Source: Sporodiniella umbellata (lineage: Eukaryota > Mucoromycota > Mucoromycetes > Mucorales > Rhizopodaceae). Taken from it: a stretch of DNA of 64,000 bases. The stretch lies in assembly GCA_025677835.1 (NCBI GenBank), contig JAIXMR010000132.1:1-64000 (forward strand). Reading direction: 5' to 3'. Each line of letters starts with the position of its first letter. The stretch's first letter is position 1. The notes beneath the pieces were generated by a model. The model saw only the letters and a program-made list of their open reading frames with translations, did no database searches and was not told the origin of the DNA. This document shows positions 9,893 to 21,713 of this stretch, piece by piece. The position numbers were made by a program, and so were the translations under genes.

Positions 9893-11753
9893 TACCTATA
9901 CAAAAGAACCAATGTTGTCTGTATACTCTTGATTTGGTCTGGGAACTGCGGAACTTTTCTAAAAAAAAAAAAAAAAAAAGGATGTTAAAAATTAACGTTA
10001 AAATCAAAAACACTTCAAGTACAGAAGAACATTCTGTTATTTTAAAACGCAGCCAAGCATATGGCGCTGGCACCCTAAAAAGATCATGTTATTCTTATAA
10101 CTGAGGTGGTTTCTGACTTATTTTACAAAGCATTGGCGTGCGAACTCTGTGTTCTTTATAGGGCGATGGTTTCATCAACAGTTTATATTACACAAAATCA
10201 AAATTTTACCGCACACACTAAAACGATTACTTTTTAAAAAGTAAAAGTAACTTCAGTATACCTAATATAGTATATCAAGATAGTAACTGGGGTTTTAAGT
10301 AAAGCGGCTTTCCGCACAAACCAATGAAAATTTGATTTGAAGCAACGCACAAAAGATGGGGTCAGTCCCAATAATACTGCTTTGGTGGTCAGTTAACTCT
10401 CCTTTTTTTTTTTTTTTTTTTTTTTGCAATCCTAAATGCGTTAGTTCTCTCTACATCGCAAGATATAATTGATTTTCTCTTTCTTTCTTTTTTTTTTTTT
10501 TTTTAGTTCTATGTCCCTCGAAGGACAACTGTTACTTCAAACAAGTATTTAAAAAAGTTGAATTTGTATAGTCTCACTAAGCAAAAAAAAAAAAAAAAAA
10601 AAGGCTAAAACCCAGTTAGAAGCTGTATAGTAACAAATTATATCTTTCCTCATGTCAATGGGGTCGACTATTTTATTGGTATATATTGCAACATAAGTTA
10701 TGGTAATAGAATATTCTTTGGTTGTAGGAAAATACTCTAAGACACCATTTAGGAACTAAAAGTTACATCCTGCTGTATTAGTTATAGCTAGTATTTTTGT
10801 CTATTAATTATTCGAAATACTCCTAATGGAGTAGCTTTGGGTCGCGTTAAGAGTGGTAGTAATTTTCTTTACTGCAATATATATATATATATATATACAC
10901 CCGCTGAATTCTTTTAAAGTCCATCTCTTCTCCACTAAAAAGTTTGATAAGTGATTTGAAACGGCTATGCAGCTCTTGAAAACTATAGAAAACTGAAAAC
11001 TACTTCTGATTTGCAATCAAATAAAGCCCAAAGAAACCAAACACCATTTCCGACTAAAAATAAAAATAAAAAAATCTCAACTATATATGGATACACTGCA
11101 ATACCGTTCTATGAATGACTCCCATGATCGGATCCATTTGCGCGATTTGACGAGCAACATTTTCTTTATAAATAGTTTGTCTAACTTTCAAGTTTTACAA
11201 TCCCAAAGACAAAAAATTTTTTTGTTCAAAATATATTGGCAAAAGTATCACATGTAAATTACATGACAAGAACACCACACTTTCAAGTAGTACTTTTAAA
11301 CTTTAGAGTATTCATATCTAGTGACACGGTGGTCAAGCTGATTAAAAAAATAGAAAATCTTCAAATGAGATGATTGGTTTTTTTTTTTTTTTGAAAATTA
11401 ATCACGCTAGACTTCTGTGCTAATGTTAATACACAAATAAACTTTATGCTTGGTTCAGAAAAGCTTTGAACAATACCGTTTATTACATACTCTAACTACA
11501 GATACTTTTTCAACGTCTAAATCACTTGATGGTCTTTTGTTGATGTGCTTCTTAGTGTTTTTGATTTCATATTATTTCTTTTTCTAAAAAAAAAAAAACA
11601 TACGTCTTTTAGCCCATTTTTTTTTTAAAAAATGTGCTATTTATTGACAAAAAAACTCCGTATAAACAGTTCAACTTATATAAATTCAATAATAAAACCC
11701 TCTTTTATATATATAGTCCAAAGACAATAGAAAAAATAAGCGAGAAGAAAGCA
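9893..11753. other. Intergenic stretch with homopolymer runs
   Basis: Holds several A or T runs of 15-23 bases (for example 9961-9979, 10397-10425, 10583-10602), a (TA)n run near 10878 and the probable promoter of the RGS-oxidoreductase gene. ORFs here are low complexity. I see no RNA gene or conserved coding block. Confidence 0.4.
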
Positions 11754-12625
11754 ATGTACGATCATTTACAAGACTGCAACAGTAGTGACACAAATAAAAG
11801 CTATGAAAACATAAAGCCACTCGATGCGCCTCATACAATTACTTTTCACGATGTACTCAGAGACCCTACACTACTACACTCATTTGAAAATTATTTAAGT
11901 GAAAGCTCATCTCAGAATTACTTGTTGTTTGTAGAGGCAATGAATCAGCTGCGACATAAATCCCGTCAATCTAAAGATATAGAAGATACAATGCTTAGGT
12001 TTACATTTTTATTATCTCTACGAAAAAAAAAACAATTCTTATTGTTATATATATACATGTAGAATATATCGAAACTTTATAGAAGAAAGGTCACCAATGG
12101 AGTTGAAAGTCTCAACTAAAGAAGAAGTTCAAGATAATATACGTTCTCTTCAATGGGCAATTGTCAGCCTTGAGGATGCTATTAGTGTGCTGAGGGATAC
12201 AGAGAAAGAAGTTTTAAACTATTTGGTATGTAGCACAAAAAAGGGTTCAATTGAATATATTACTAAAGCTTTTTTGTATCTCCTAATAGGAAGCGAAATT
12301 TTTAAACTTTTTAAATACACCACTAGCGATTTCTAGGTACAAAATTTGCTATACTACTAACTCGTATTTACATTGATTTTTAAATATTTAAAATATAAGC
12401 TCAGAACAAAGTAAAATTTACAAAAACCCAAATGAAAACCAAAAACGAGTGGTAATAGTGGGCGGCGGATTCACTGTAATGTAGAACACCAAAAGAAAAT
12501 ATTGTACAACAGCCTGATGCTTATTTTTGTATTTAGGGTTTTACTGTGGCCTCTATTTTAGATCCTATGTCAAGATTTCATGTAACGTTAATAGATACCA
12601 AAGGTAGCAGCTTTTTCCTTTTTTT

Positions 12626-12661
<36 letters not shown>

Positions 12662-14013
12662 GCAAACCAAAAGCTAACGCGCATTTTTTTGTTAACAATA
12701 ACTGCTAATAGACTCGTTTGAATACACTCCTGGTATAGTTAGTATGATCACAAACCCTGATGCCACTAGCTCTTTAAGGTTCACACACGAATCTTATGTT
12801 AAAAACGGAAAGGTTATAATTGGATATGCTGAAGATATAACAGACGATGCACACTACGTTAAAGTGAATGGGGAAAAAGTCAGTAAATATGAATAGACAT
12901 TTAGCCTTTTCTTATTGGCTAAAGCTTGCTATTATTATTATTATTTTGCAATCTAGATATTCTTCAATTACTTGGTGTTATGTACCGGAACTTCCTATGC
13001 AAACCAGCTCAAATCTACAGACTCTTCCTCTATTTATCGAGCAGCTAATTTAGGACAACTTTCCCAACGTATACTGCATGCCAAAAACGTTCTTATTATT
13101 GGAGCAGGGCTTGTTGGGTGTGAACTTGCTGCAGCCATTAGAAAAAGAGCATCTAGTGTGTCGAGTAAGAATGAAAAGGTAGTTCTAGTAGACTCTTTAC
13201 CTGAAGTACTTCACAGACTCCCAAAAAAGCAAAGACAAAAAGCCTACAGTTTTCTTAAAAATCTCGGTGTTGAAATCGTTTTAAATGAAAGGTTAACCTC
13301 TTTTGGTTTTGAAGAGAATTACGAAAGATACTATGGATCCAGCGGCCGTATTTACTCTTGTAAAGAATATGTTGTGTTAATGGCTACTGGGGTCAAAGTC
13401 AATACAGATATATTTTTTCATAGCTCAAATACGCCTTCTCTTGACACATGTCTAAACAATCAAGGATACGTTCGTGTTAAAAAAACACTCCAAGTAGAAC
13501 ATTGGAAATACAGTCATATATTTGCAGGCGGAGATATAACCAGTGTGAAGGAAGAAAAGACAGCATATGCAGCTACTGTTTCTGGTGTGTGCATAGCAAG
13601 AAATATTTGCCGACTTGAAAAAGGAAAAAACCCGGTAGCTCAGGGGACAAAAGGTCTAATAGCCCCTCCTTGTAAACCTCTTCACGGTATATCTGCCCAA
13701 GGTGGTATTGGTAAAAGTAATTATCGCAAAAAAAAAAAAAAAAAAAAAAAAAAAACTGACTTTTTTTTTAAAAAAAAAAAAAAAAGAGGACCTTAATGTG
13801 TTTGAAAGACGACTTTCGTTCATTAACCATACTTGGGAAGCGCTGAAGTTCTTCAACGAAAGCCAATATTTTAAAATTGTACAAAGTAAAAGTTTTAATG
13901 TCATTGGCCGGGCGCCAAAGACACTTGAAATGAAGACTCAGCAAGTCAAATCAATACCAGCTAGTCCCCATAATAGCCTGGTGAGTAGACGAGATAAAAA
14001 CTTTGTAAATTGA
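11754..14013 (+). CDS. RGS domain fused to FSP1/AIF-like FAD oxidoreductase
   Basis: Eight exons (11754-11998, 12063-12225, 12290-12336, 12400-12475, 12537-12603, 12712-12878, 12957-13710, 13787-14013) splice to 581 codons in consistent phase. Residues about 25-150 form an RGS domain, the GTPase accelerator for G-alpha: ITFHDVLRDP, NYLLFVEAMNQL, RIYRNFIEERSP. The remainder is a two-dinucleotide-fold reductase of the FSP1/AMID type: FAD site VVIVGGGFTG, DSFEYTPGIV, VLCTGTSYA, NAD(P)H site VLIIGAGLVG, and IFAGGDIT near the end. There is no ATG in frame ahead of the FAD domain, and only 23 bp separate the RGS-frame stop (12376) from the next exon. The joining intron (12337-12399, 63 nt, with a perfect TACTAAC branch site) restores frame. 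The last exon is less certain because both flanking splice sites lie in poly-A. Substrate and location are unknown. Confidence 0.7.
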
Positions 14014-15089
14014 TTATTTTATACAGGGTATAAATAAAAATCATATTATATTCTATGACAAACGTATCTTTCTTTTTCTTTTTCTTTTTTGGACTCCTTA
14101 ATTCTATAAGCTATAAAAGAAATGTCATTATGGACATACCGTATAGCTAATGAAGAAAAAACGAATATGTATATTGTTCTAGTTGAACATTGTAAAAAAA
14201 AACCAAAACAGCTTTTCTTTGTCTTCAATTAAGTAGTATTTTGATGAGGCTTTTTTTTGTTGTTCTAAATCGATTAACCATATTCAAAGTATGAGGTAAA
14301 CATTGTCAAATACGGTTAAAAATAGTGAACAAAAAGCTTTTGAGTTACAAAGTAAATTCAAAGATTTCAAGAAAAAAAATGTTTAGCTTTGTTTTAGTAG
14401 TTGAAAAAAAAAAAAGCTACTTAAAAAGATTAATATATATCTCATTTGTATATATTCAAATAAATAACCTATCATCTTTGTTCTATTATTTACTTGGCCC
14501 TCACAAAACAATTTTATTAATTTTGAGTGAGTTTTGTCACTTTGTTTTTGAACTAATTTTACTTCACTTTTTACTTGGTTTTATTGTTCTTCCCTATACG
14601 CCTTTTTATTTAGCTTTTATAATTTGAATTGTCTAGAATCTGATTATCGTTACAAAGGTCTATTATCCGCTGAATATTTACAAGATAGCCAAATCTATTA
14701 GTAGATATTCTACCAATTACTCTAAATTTTGTCCCGACACACAGGGAAGCTTCAAAATTTCGCTAGACTTGATCGGAAACCTTTTAAAACTTAAAAAAGA
14801 ATACGCAAGAGTTTGAGACTCACTAAGAGTCGTTAATCTTATAAGACATAAAATATGATGTCGCCGGATTATTAAACTCGAATACCTTTTTGTTATCTAT
14901 ATAGTTCAAGCACGGAAAATCCAACGTTCTTTCGTTAATTTTAGCCAGCTATACTCACAGTTTCATAAACATATAAAACAATTAGATTTTATATTTACTT
15001 ATAGGCAACTGATCTGAACACACATACTTCTTTCTTTTGAGCTTTAATTATAAATGAAAACAAATACTATTCAGATCTGTTGATACCAA
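14014..15089. other. Intergenic stretch
   Basis: AT-rich. The ORF at 14325-14627 is hydrophobic and low complexity with no recognised domain, so I regard it as chance. No other structure is visible. Confidence 0.4.
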
Positions 15090-15695
15090 TCGGATTTTAT
15101 TAGTGCGTTGATTGGCTTTTCAAAATCTGTCGATTGGGATTGCAAGTATTGTATACTTCTATAACTTTTTCTTGTATTAAGTTTAAAAGACAGCTATTTA
15201 ACAATGATTGTTTTACAAAGAAATAGCAGATAGTGATCATATCCGAGGCCAGCACCGAAACTGGAAATGCAGCTTCGATAGTACTAAACAAATGATACTA
15301 AAATCCCCATCTTTATTTTTGTTTATTTTTAAAAAAAGAAATACATCTGAGAATTCTTACAAGTTAGCTTCAAGCTCTTCTAAAGCCTTAGTGATTTCAA
15401 TACTGCAATGCTGTCATCAATTAACTGACCATGTAGAAATCGAACTCTTATTTATAATTCATCGCTTCATTCTCTTGTCCATGGGTCTTTTTTGTCTTTT
15501 CCCATCTTTATAGTGGAAGTGGACTTCGACCAATCAAAAAAGCGAGCCTTGGCTGTAATTCCTTTTGGACCAAAAAAGGAACTTTTGTCTATTGAGGAAG
15601 GTTTTAGTCATATGATCAGTATTAAAGGAAATGTTGTTTATTTGGTTCAAAGAGCGATAAAGCGGGTATCTCAATTAGACCCTGACAATATATAA
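15090..15695 (+). CDS. Unrecognised gene or gene remnant
   Basis: Several short segments read like protein in one direction. One is an ALIGFSKSVDWDC-like piece near 15105. A second is ASSSSKALVISILQCCHQLT at about 15370-15425, continuing with a DHVEIELLFIIHRF segment. A third is the run from about 15514, after a plausible TTTATAG acceptor (EVDFDQSKKRALAVIPFG...), to a stop at 15695. I could not join them into a convincing spliced frame with a start codon. It may be a multi-exon gene of unknown function or a pseudogene. The next 330 bases look like the promoter of the PSP1-type gene, so I do not join the two. Confidence 0.3.
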
Positions 15696-16028
15696 GGTGC
15701 CTGAATGGGCTATAAAAAACAATCCAGAGCCAAGTAAAAGGTAAAAAAGTCCCGCCATCCGTACTTAATTAAGCAGCGAACTTAACCAAGAAAATCGAAT
15801 GAAGTTGTTGTGTGATAAATTAAACAAAATATTTTTTAAAAAAAAAAAAAACAAAGGAAAAAGTTTATGCAAAATTCAATCCCAGTGATTGATCTGTTAC
15901 TTTGCAAACCTAAAATTCCCTTTTTTCCCCATCGTTTACCTCTCTTTTTGTTCTTGATTTTATTGCTCAACTAAAAAGAAAAAGACTATATATACGCTAT
16001 ATAAAACTTGTAAACACAAACAAGAAAA
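15696..16028. other. Probable promoter region of PSP1-type gene
   Basis: AT-rich. Contains a TATATA-rich segment (about 15985-16005) some 30 bases upstream of an AAACAAGAAAAATGG start context, which looks like a core promoter. Nothing else is recognised. Confidence 0.35.
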
Positions 16029-17059
16029 ATGGTCAGTTTAGAGAAGGTGCTTTATTTTGAATAAAAATCAAATAGAACTAGTGAATAACAACTGTAGCAA
16101 AGAATTTTGAGATAGACTATGATGTGAACAAAAAAAGCCTTTTGGTCCAAAAAAAGCCAACGCTGGAACCTTATTTTCATCTTCCATCTCTTCTTCTTCA
16201 AGATGATATGGTATCATCAGAAGTACCCTATTCTATTTCACATTTATTGGAATCTCAGCCAGTATCAAACATCTCTACACTCAGGAGCTCTGGAATCCTT
16301 GAAGAGAACTCTATAAAGCATGTCTTTGAATTCACACCAACGATAGGTTCTATTTGGAGCTACTCACTATACAATCAGGTACGAGATGTATCTAAGGATT
16401 TTCTTGGGGTCAGCGAAGAAATGAACGATGAGATATTTTCAGATGAATCGGATAGGTAAACATTTTTTTAAAAAAAAAAGGAACAACGTTCTATTCACAC
16501 ACTCTTTCTTAACATGGTGTTCCCAGTCAACTTTCGAATAGTCAGAAGCTTACTGAACCTATATACATGGTTGAATTTAAGTCTGGCAGAACAGACTTTT
16601 ACTATTCTGCAGACACTTTTTTACAGTACAAGCTAGGGGATTTGGTAATGGTTGAGGCAGATAGAGGAAAAGATTTAGGAAAGATTGTTAGCGAGGCACT
16701 TACCTTTGATCAAATGAATCTGCTTCAAAAATGTGCATCAAACGAGAACATTAATGGCTCCAAAGAAATATATGGTTTAGCGCATGAAGAAGAAGCAGAA
16801 TTGATGTACATCAAATGGAAAGATGAAAGGAGGGCGCTCAATGTCTGCATACAAAAAACTAAAAATAGAAATTTGCCAATGGAAATAATTGATGCAGAAT
16901 ATCAGTGGTAATCTTACAAACTGTGTCCCTCATGTACTTATACATAAAAAAAGGGACCGAAAGAAATTGACATTTTATTATACTTCTCGCAAGCGAATTG
17001 ATTTCAGAGAACTTATCCGAGACCTTTTCAAGATTTATAGAACCCGTATATGGATGTAA
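16029..17059 (+). CDS. PSP1 C-terminal domain protein
   Basis: Exons 16029-16046, 16103-16455, 16527-16907 and 16954-17059 give 285 residues in phase. The C-terminal half is a clear PSP1 domain: [14 protein letters not shown], then [18 protein letters not shown], and after the last intron (46 nt) [20 protein letters not shown] and a terminal RTRIWM. Yeast Psp1 is a cytoplasmic, low-complexity protein that suppresses polymerase-alpha mutants; bacterial relatives (YaaT/RicT) act in RNA-processing complexes. The biochemical role here is unknown. The N-terminal 130 residues are not conserved in any way I can see, and the protein is much shorter than yeast Psp1. The 18-nt first exon is the least certain part (GTGCTT donor). 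Confidence 0.75.
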
Positions 17060-17760
17060 GTGCTTTGTATCTTCTATTTCTTCTGTATTACTAAGCTCCC
17101 AACATTTTAGGCGTGCTGTACATCCATAAATAATTAAAAAGAAACTTAAAATATTCTTGTATATGAATATATGCTTATAAAATTAAAATTGGGGTTATTT
17201 ATTCAACTGACATTGCCATTGCTTCTTTAAGAAGTATCAGCAATACTTTGTGGCATTGTTGCTTTTTTCTTTAATTATTACCTAATAGGGTACTCTACTT
17301 GATCACCTTGAACTTAAACACATAAATCGGTTTAGGTTTCTTATCTATCACTTAATTTTTTCTACTGTCATGCATTTCTGTTGTTGTTAATAAGAATTCG
17401 ACATTCAAAGCTGTAAAGCAACTTCTTAATATTTGTACTGTGGTCAAAACTTAGTAAAAAAGTTTTTAAACGACACTCTTTGTTTTATAACCAAGCTATC
17501 TTTTGATTATTGCTTACATTGAGTAGCCTTTAAAAATTCACTATCTCCTAGAAAGGAACACACGCGCATATGCTAGTGCACGTATATAAGCGCTTTTTTT
17601 TGCTTTTTTTTTTGGAAATTGGTGTGACCTTTTTTAAAGATGAATCAGGCTAATGTGTAATATAGCTGAGCCAGTCAAATATCTGATGAATACCAGAGGA
17701 TTTCAACAAAAGAGGAGACAACGCTAATGACAATCATAGTGTTTTTTTTGTTTATTGCCA
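17060..17760. other. Intergenic stretch
   Basis: A convergent spacer between the PSP1-type gene and the minus-strand gene that ends at 17761. AT-rich; nothing recognised. Confidence 0.4.
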
Positions 17761-18455
17761 TCAAAGAGTACTGTCTGTTTGCTCTGTTGAATCTTCTTCA
17801 GTTTCACTCATGTTGAACAAAAGAGAGTCATCGTCACTTCGCATCGGATTGTCCTTGACGCCAAAGAAAGAGGGTGTATAAAGAGGGTCTCGATGGATGT
17901 CCTTTTTCATCATAAAGAAATTATCTCTATCAACAGACTGGCACATGCGTGACTCTTTTGGACTATATTCAGTCTTCTGGGAGTGACAGTGCATCTCAAA
18001 AAGGAAAGGCGTTAACTGAGAGTAGGAGGCGTGACGTTTAGGGGAATCTTGTGATCCATGGTGAGGGCTGATTACAAATAGATTGTAAGATTCTTGGACG
18101 TCTCTGAAATAGTCTAGGTGCTGTTTCTAATATGTCAATAAAAAAGTATAGATTAAAAAGAAAAGGTCTCGACTTTACATTTTCTATTTGTTTTATTTAC
18201 AATAGATACAAGATCATAGTCATCAGGGTCTACCATCGAAGCTGAGCTCTGCTGAAAGAGTTTAAGGTCTTCATTTGCACCAATAAAACTTAGAAACTCT
18301 TTCAAATTATCGTCTTGTTCCCCCTATTGATATATATTTAAAACAAAAATTATACCCGTCAATAAGACTATAGTAAAAGTGCTTTAATACACAACCATAT
18401 ACACGGGCTGACGATGATTTGCATAAATGTCTATTCTTATAGTATTGATACTCAT
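17761..18455 (-). CDS. Unrecognised 182-residue protein
   Basis: Three exons read on the minus strand: 18396-18455, 18201-18323 and 17761-18126, with introns of 72 and 74 nt of normal GT-AG form. The phases agree and yield a single 182-residue frame starting MSINTIRIDIYANHRQPVYM. I recognise no domain. The middle is enriched in Asp/Glu and Phe (LKEFLSFIGANEDL, DPDDYDLV, KQHLDYFRD). The C-terminal third is Ser-, Asp- and Pro-rich and probably disordered. There is no signal peptide or membrane helix. Clean splicing across three exons is the main evidence that it is real. It is divergent from the Syo1-type gene, with a 0.5-kb shared upstream region. Confidence 0.55.
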
Positions 18456-18970
18456 ATCAGACACTACCTATCAATTTTATGAAAGCCTCCTCAAAGAAAT
18501 TGAGAGTAATTTGTTTTTTTTTTTGAAAAAAAAGGGGCAAGTGTTTTTTTTAAGAAAAAAAAAGGAAAGAACTATAAAGCTCAATCAGCGTGTTTTATAC
18601 TAGCTGTTAAAGCAAGCCATCAGCTGTTGATTCTTTGCAACAAAATAACGTCAAAGACGGCCTTCCAAATATATTGCGGATTCTCAATTAAGTGAGGGCG
18701 GCTTTTTGAATCGCACTCAGCGGGCTCTCTATAGTTTTTACTTTATGCGCTTCTCGTCAAACAGGATTTAAATAAATGCATATCTATTTTTGGTGAAAAT
18801 GTGTTTCAAAAAAAAAATTGGTGTTAAAACTAAAAAAAAAGCAGACTTGTAACAGACAGTTCCGCTATAAATTCTTGGCCTGTGTGACTTGTCAAAATAG
18901 AAGCAGTCTCAGTATTATTTTTATAGATCTCTAGATTCATTCCAATCAAGTTTTTTTTTACAAGTTTAAA
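18456..18970. promoter_or_regulatory. Shared divergent upstream region
   Basis: About 515 bp between the starts of the unrecognised minus-strand gene and the plus-strand Syo1-type gene. It must carry both promoters. Short A/T runs and AAAG/CTTT tracts are visible but no specific factor site. Confidence 0.35.
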
Positions 18971-21713
18971 ATGGGAAAACAAACTAGAAAGGCTTTTAGA
19001 TCTCGAACAGATCCTCTTGGTGCTCGAGCCAGTAGCGCTGTTCAACAAGGCATGGCTTCTCAACAGCCTACAACACTTAACCCCGATCAGGTTTTACCTG
19101 TCATCGGCAAGGTCCGAATATATAATAACAAAAATGAATCGAATTAGTCATTAAAAAGTTGTGCTATACTATCTCACTTTATAGCTTTCCTCTCCCGATG
19201 CAACAGAAAGAGGTTGGGCTGCAGCAAGCATTTCTAACCTGGTTCTCTCTAGCAATGCTAATCTTAAATTGGTATTATCCAATGGCGGTGTTGGAGGCTT
19301 GATTAAGCTCCTGAGCGATGAGAAGCGCGAAGTGATTGAAGAAGCTTTAGGCACGCTGAGGTTAGTAGACCAAAGTTTCAATGTCCCTTGAGATAAATTT
19401 CCTAACCTGCTTCTTTCAACAGAAATATGTGTACAGTTGAGCCTGACGTGTGTCAAGAATATTTTCAGAAAGATATTATCGGCTCTCTCGCCAAATTGCT
19501 GCCCGATGTAGGTTATTATTATGGGATTTTGAAAAGTTTTTCTTACAGAAGAAAAAACATTTTGTAGATTATTTGTGTTATTGACAACACCTTGAAAAAT
19601 ACTCCTGTCTCAGACCATGCAGATCAAGACAAACGAACTTCGATTTGGGATGTCACTGAGAACTTTATTTACATTGTTTGGACTTTGAGGTTTGTATTAT
19701 TGTTATCGAGATAATCGTTACTCACAACCACGCTTTTAGCGAGTTTTCGGATGAATCTGTCAAGACATTGGATCAACTCAACATCGTTAGTTTCTTGATT
19801 TCCTTTTTAACACCTAGCAACCAATGCCCAAGCCGTGTTGTTATTGCTGCTGGTAAGTTGTTGTACATTGGATTCTAAGGAAAAAGTTTCAAACTTTTTT
19901 CATATGTGCGATAGGTCAATGCTTGGCCACTCTTACGGATAACAACAAGGGCATTTGTAACCAATTCCAACACCATCCTGAATATACTCAAACATTATAC
20001 TCTGTTGTACAAAACGCCAACGACAGCAGCAAACTACTTATTTGCGTACTTTCTTGCGGTAAAAAGAAAAAGGAGCTATTGAGGATTCTGTACTTACTTT
20101 GCATGTATACACTTGAAAAAAAATAGCAATCTTGATGAATATTCATGAAACACTCGGGTCTGAAGACGGCAAAGAAGGACTCAACAAGAGCGTTCTCCCG
20201 ATTTTAATTTCATCTTTAGATTTTGACATACAGAACGCTGCCAGGGAGACTATTACTGCTATTCAAAGTGGTGTAAGTATACAGATAGGAGAACAACACG
20301 AACACCAACGGGTTTCTTAGAACCTAAACAAAAGCGATCAAACTATTGACATCTTTTCCAAGCCAAACCAACCCGTGACAAAAGAAGAAGTAAAATGGGT
20401 GCCTATCTCTTAAAACGAAATAACACTTTATGTATATAGACCTATGTACAAAACGTGGCTGAGCGTTTGGCTACATTACAACTTTCTTTGGAATTACTTG
20501 CAAATATTTGTTCTCAAGACGACACTGAAGGTAAAAGAAAAAGAAACCCAACGTAAACCAAGCAACTAAGTCTCGATTGTTCCTTCTTATTAGATGGATG
20601 GGAGGACGGTGGCGAAGATATGGATGAAGATGGTTTTGCAGAAGATTTGACAGATAACTTAAATGAAGACAATGTAGATGAACATCTTCAGGAAGCACAA
20701 AAGTTAAGTCAGGGTTCGTTAGCTGTTGATGAAGAAGTGGTCCGATCCAGTCCTATTGTAAAGTCATTTATCCGAGAAGTGTTCCCTCATTTGATTCGTC
20801 TTGCTACACCCACCGATCTTTCTTTCTCTGATGAATTAGCCGTACCCACAGTGGTTCACGGTCTGGCCTTGACTCATCAACGTGCTATGGAGTGCCTCAA
20901 TAACTTTTTATTAGCTATGAACGAAGTCCCTTCTAAGTTCTGGTTCAAGGAATCTAGTCCGGATGCTACCCAAACTTGGCGTTGGTTATTTAACACGGCC
21001 AACATAATAGCATCCAAGCCCGAATCTGAAAATCGTAATGAGTCTATAGAAGCTGTAGTTGGATGCTTATGGTGTCTTGGACGTGGATTAGGTCAAAATA
21101 TTGTAAAGTGCTTTTTTTTTTTTTTTTTTTTTTTTTAGGAAACATGTAACTAATTTTCTCTTGATAAAAAAAAAACAGCCTTTAGAGTCTAGCGACGTGC
21201 CCTCTTTGTTAGGTGCTTATAGAAATACACAGAGTGTATCTATGCAAGTCAAGACTGTTGGTTGTTTAAGTACCATTGCTTCAAGACAAGGAGACGTGAA
21301 TACTAACAAGGTAATTGTTTTGTATATGAAAAGCATCGTATAACACTTTGATAATAGGAAATTGGTGTTTTTGTTATGGAACTATTAAAGGGTATTGAAA
21401 ATCGTAGTACACCCAACGAAGTGTCTGCTGAAGCTTTGAATTTCATTTTTGATGTTTACAACGATTGTGCCTTTGACTACGACTTACCTGTCTATGTTCA
21501 AGGCGACTTCAACAACCAGTTGAAGAAGCTCGTGCCTAGTGTCAAAGTGATGGTAAGAAAAGAAAAAAAAAGAGCGGATTGATTTTAATAAAACTTGGAC
21601 AATAGGTCAAATCGATTGACAAGAGAAAAGAACACGACTTGAGACATAGATGTGATGAAGCTTTGATGAATCTGGTTGCGTTCATCAAATACAAAGCCAC
21701 TGAAAGAAGATAG
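18971..21713 (+). CDS. SYO1: Symportin Syo1/HEATR3-type ribosomal protein import adaptor
   Basis: Thirteen exons: 18971-19111, 19185-19360, 19423-19507, 19568-19689, 19740-19852, 19915-20058, 20127-20272, 20321-20389 (or 20398), 20440-20530, 20594-21102, 21179-21310, 21358-21552, 21606-21713. They give about 676-679 residues. The start MGKQTRKAFRSRTDPLGARA matches the basic N-terminus of Syo1. ARM/HEAT helices follow (LGTLRNMCTVEPDVCQ, GQCLATLTDNNKG). An acidic insertion (EDGWEDGGEDMDEDGF, near 20600) precedes the C-terminal HEAT repeats, as in Syo1, where the acidic loop binds Rpl11. Syo1 carries Rpl5 and Rpl11 together through the pore with the transport receptor Kap104 for 5S RNP assembly. 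The intron before exon 11 holds a 24-base T run. Confidence 0.88.

Noticed and set aside
12097..12376. RGS protein as a stand-alone gene ending at TGA 12374
   Set aside because: Possible, but it leaves the oxidoreductase without a start codon, a promoter or any intergenic space. The fusion model explains both.
14325..14627. 100-codon hydrophobic ORF
   Set aside because: AT-driven composition (Phe, Leu, Ile, Lys, Tyr), no start context, no domain.
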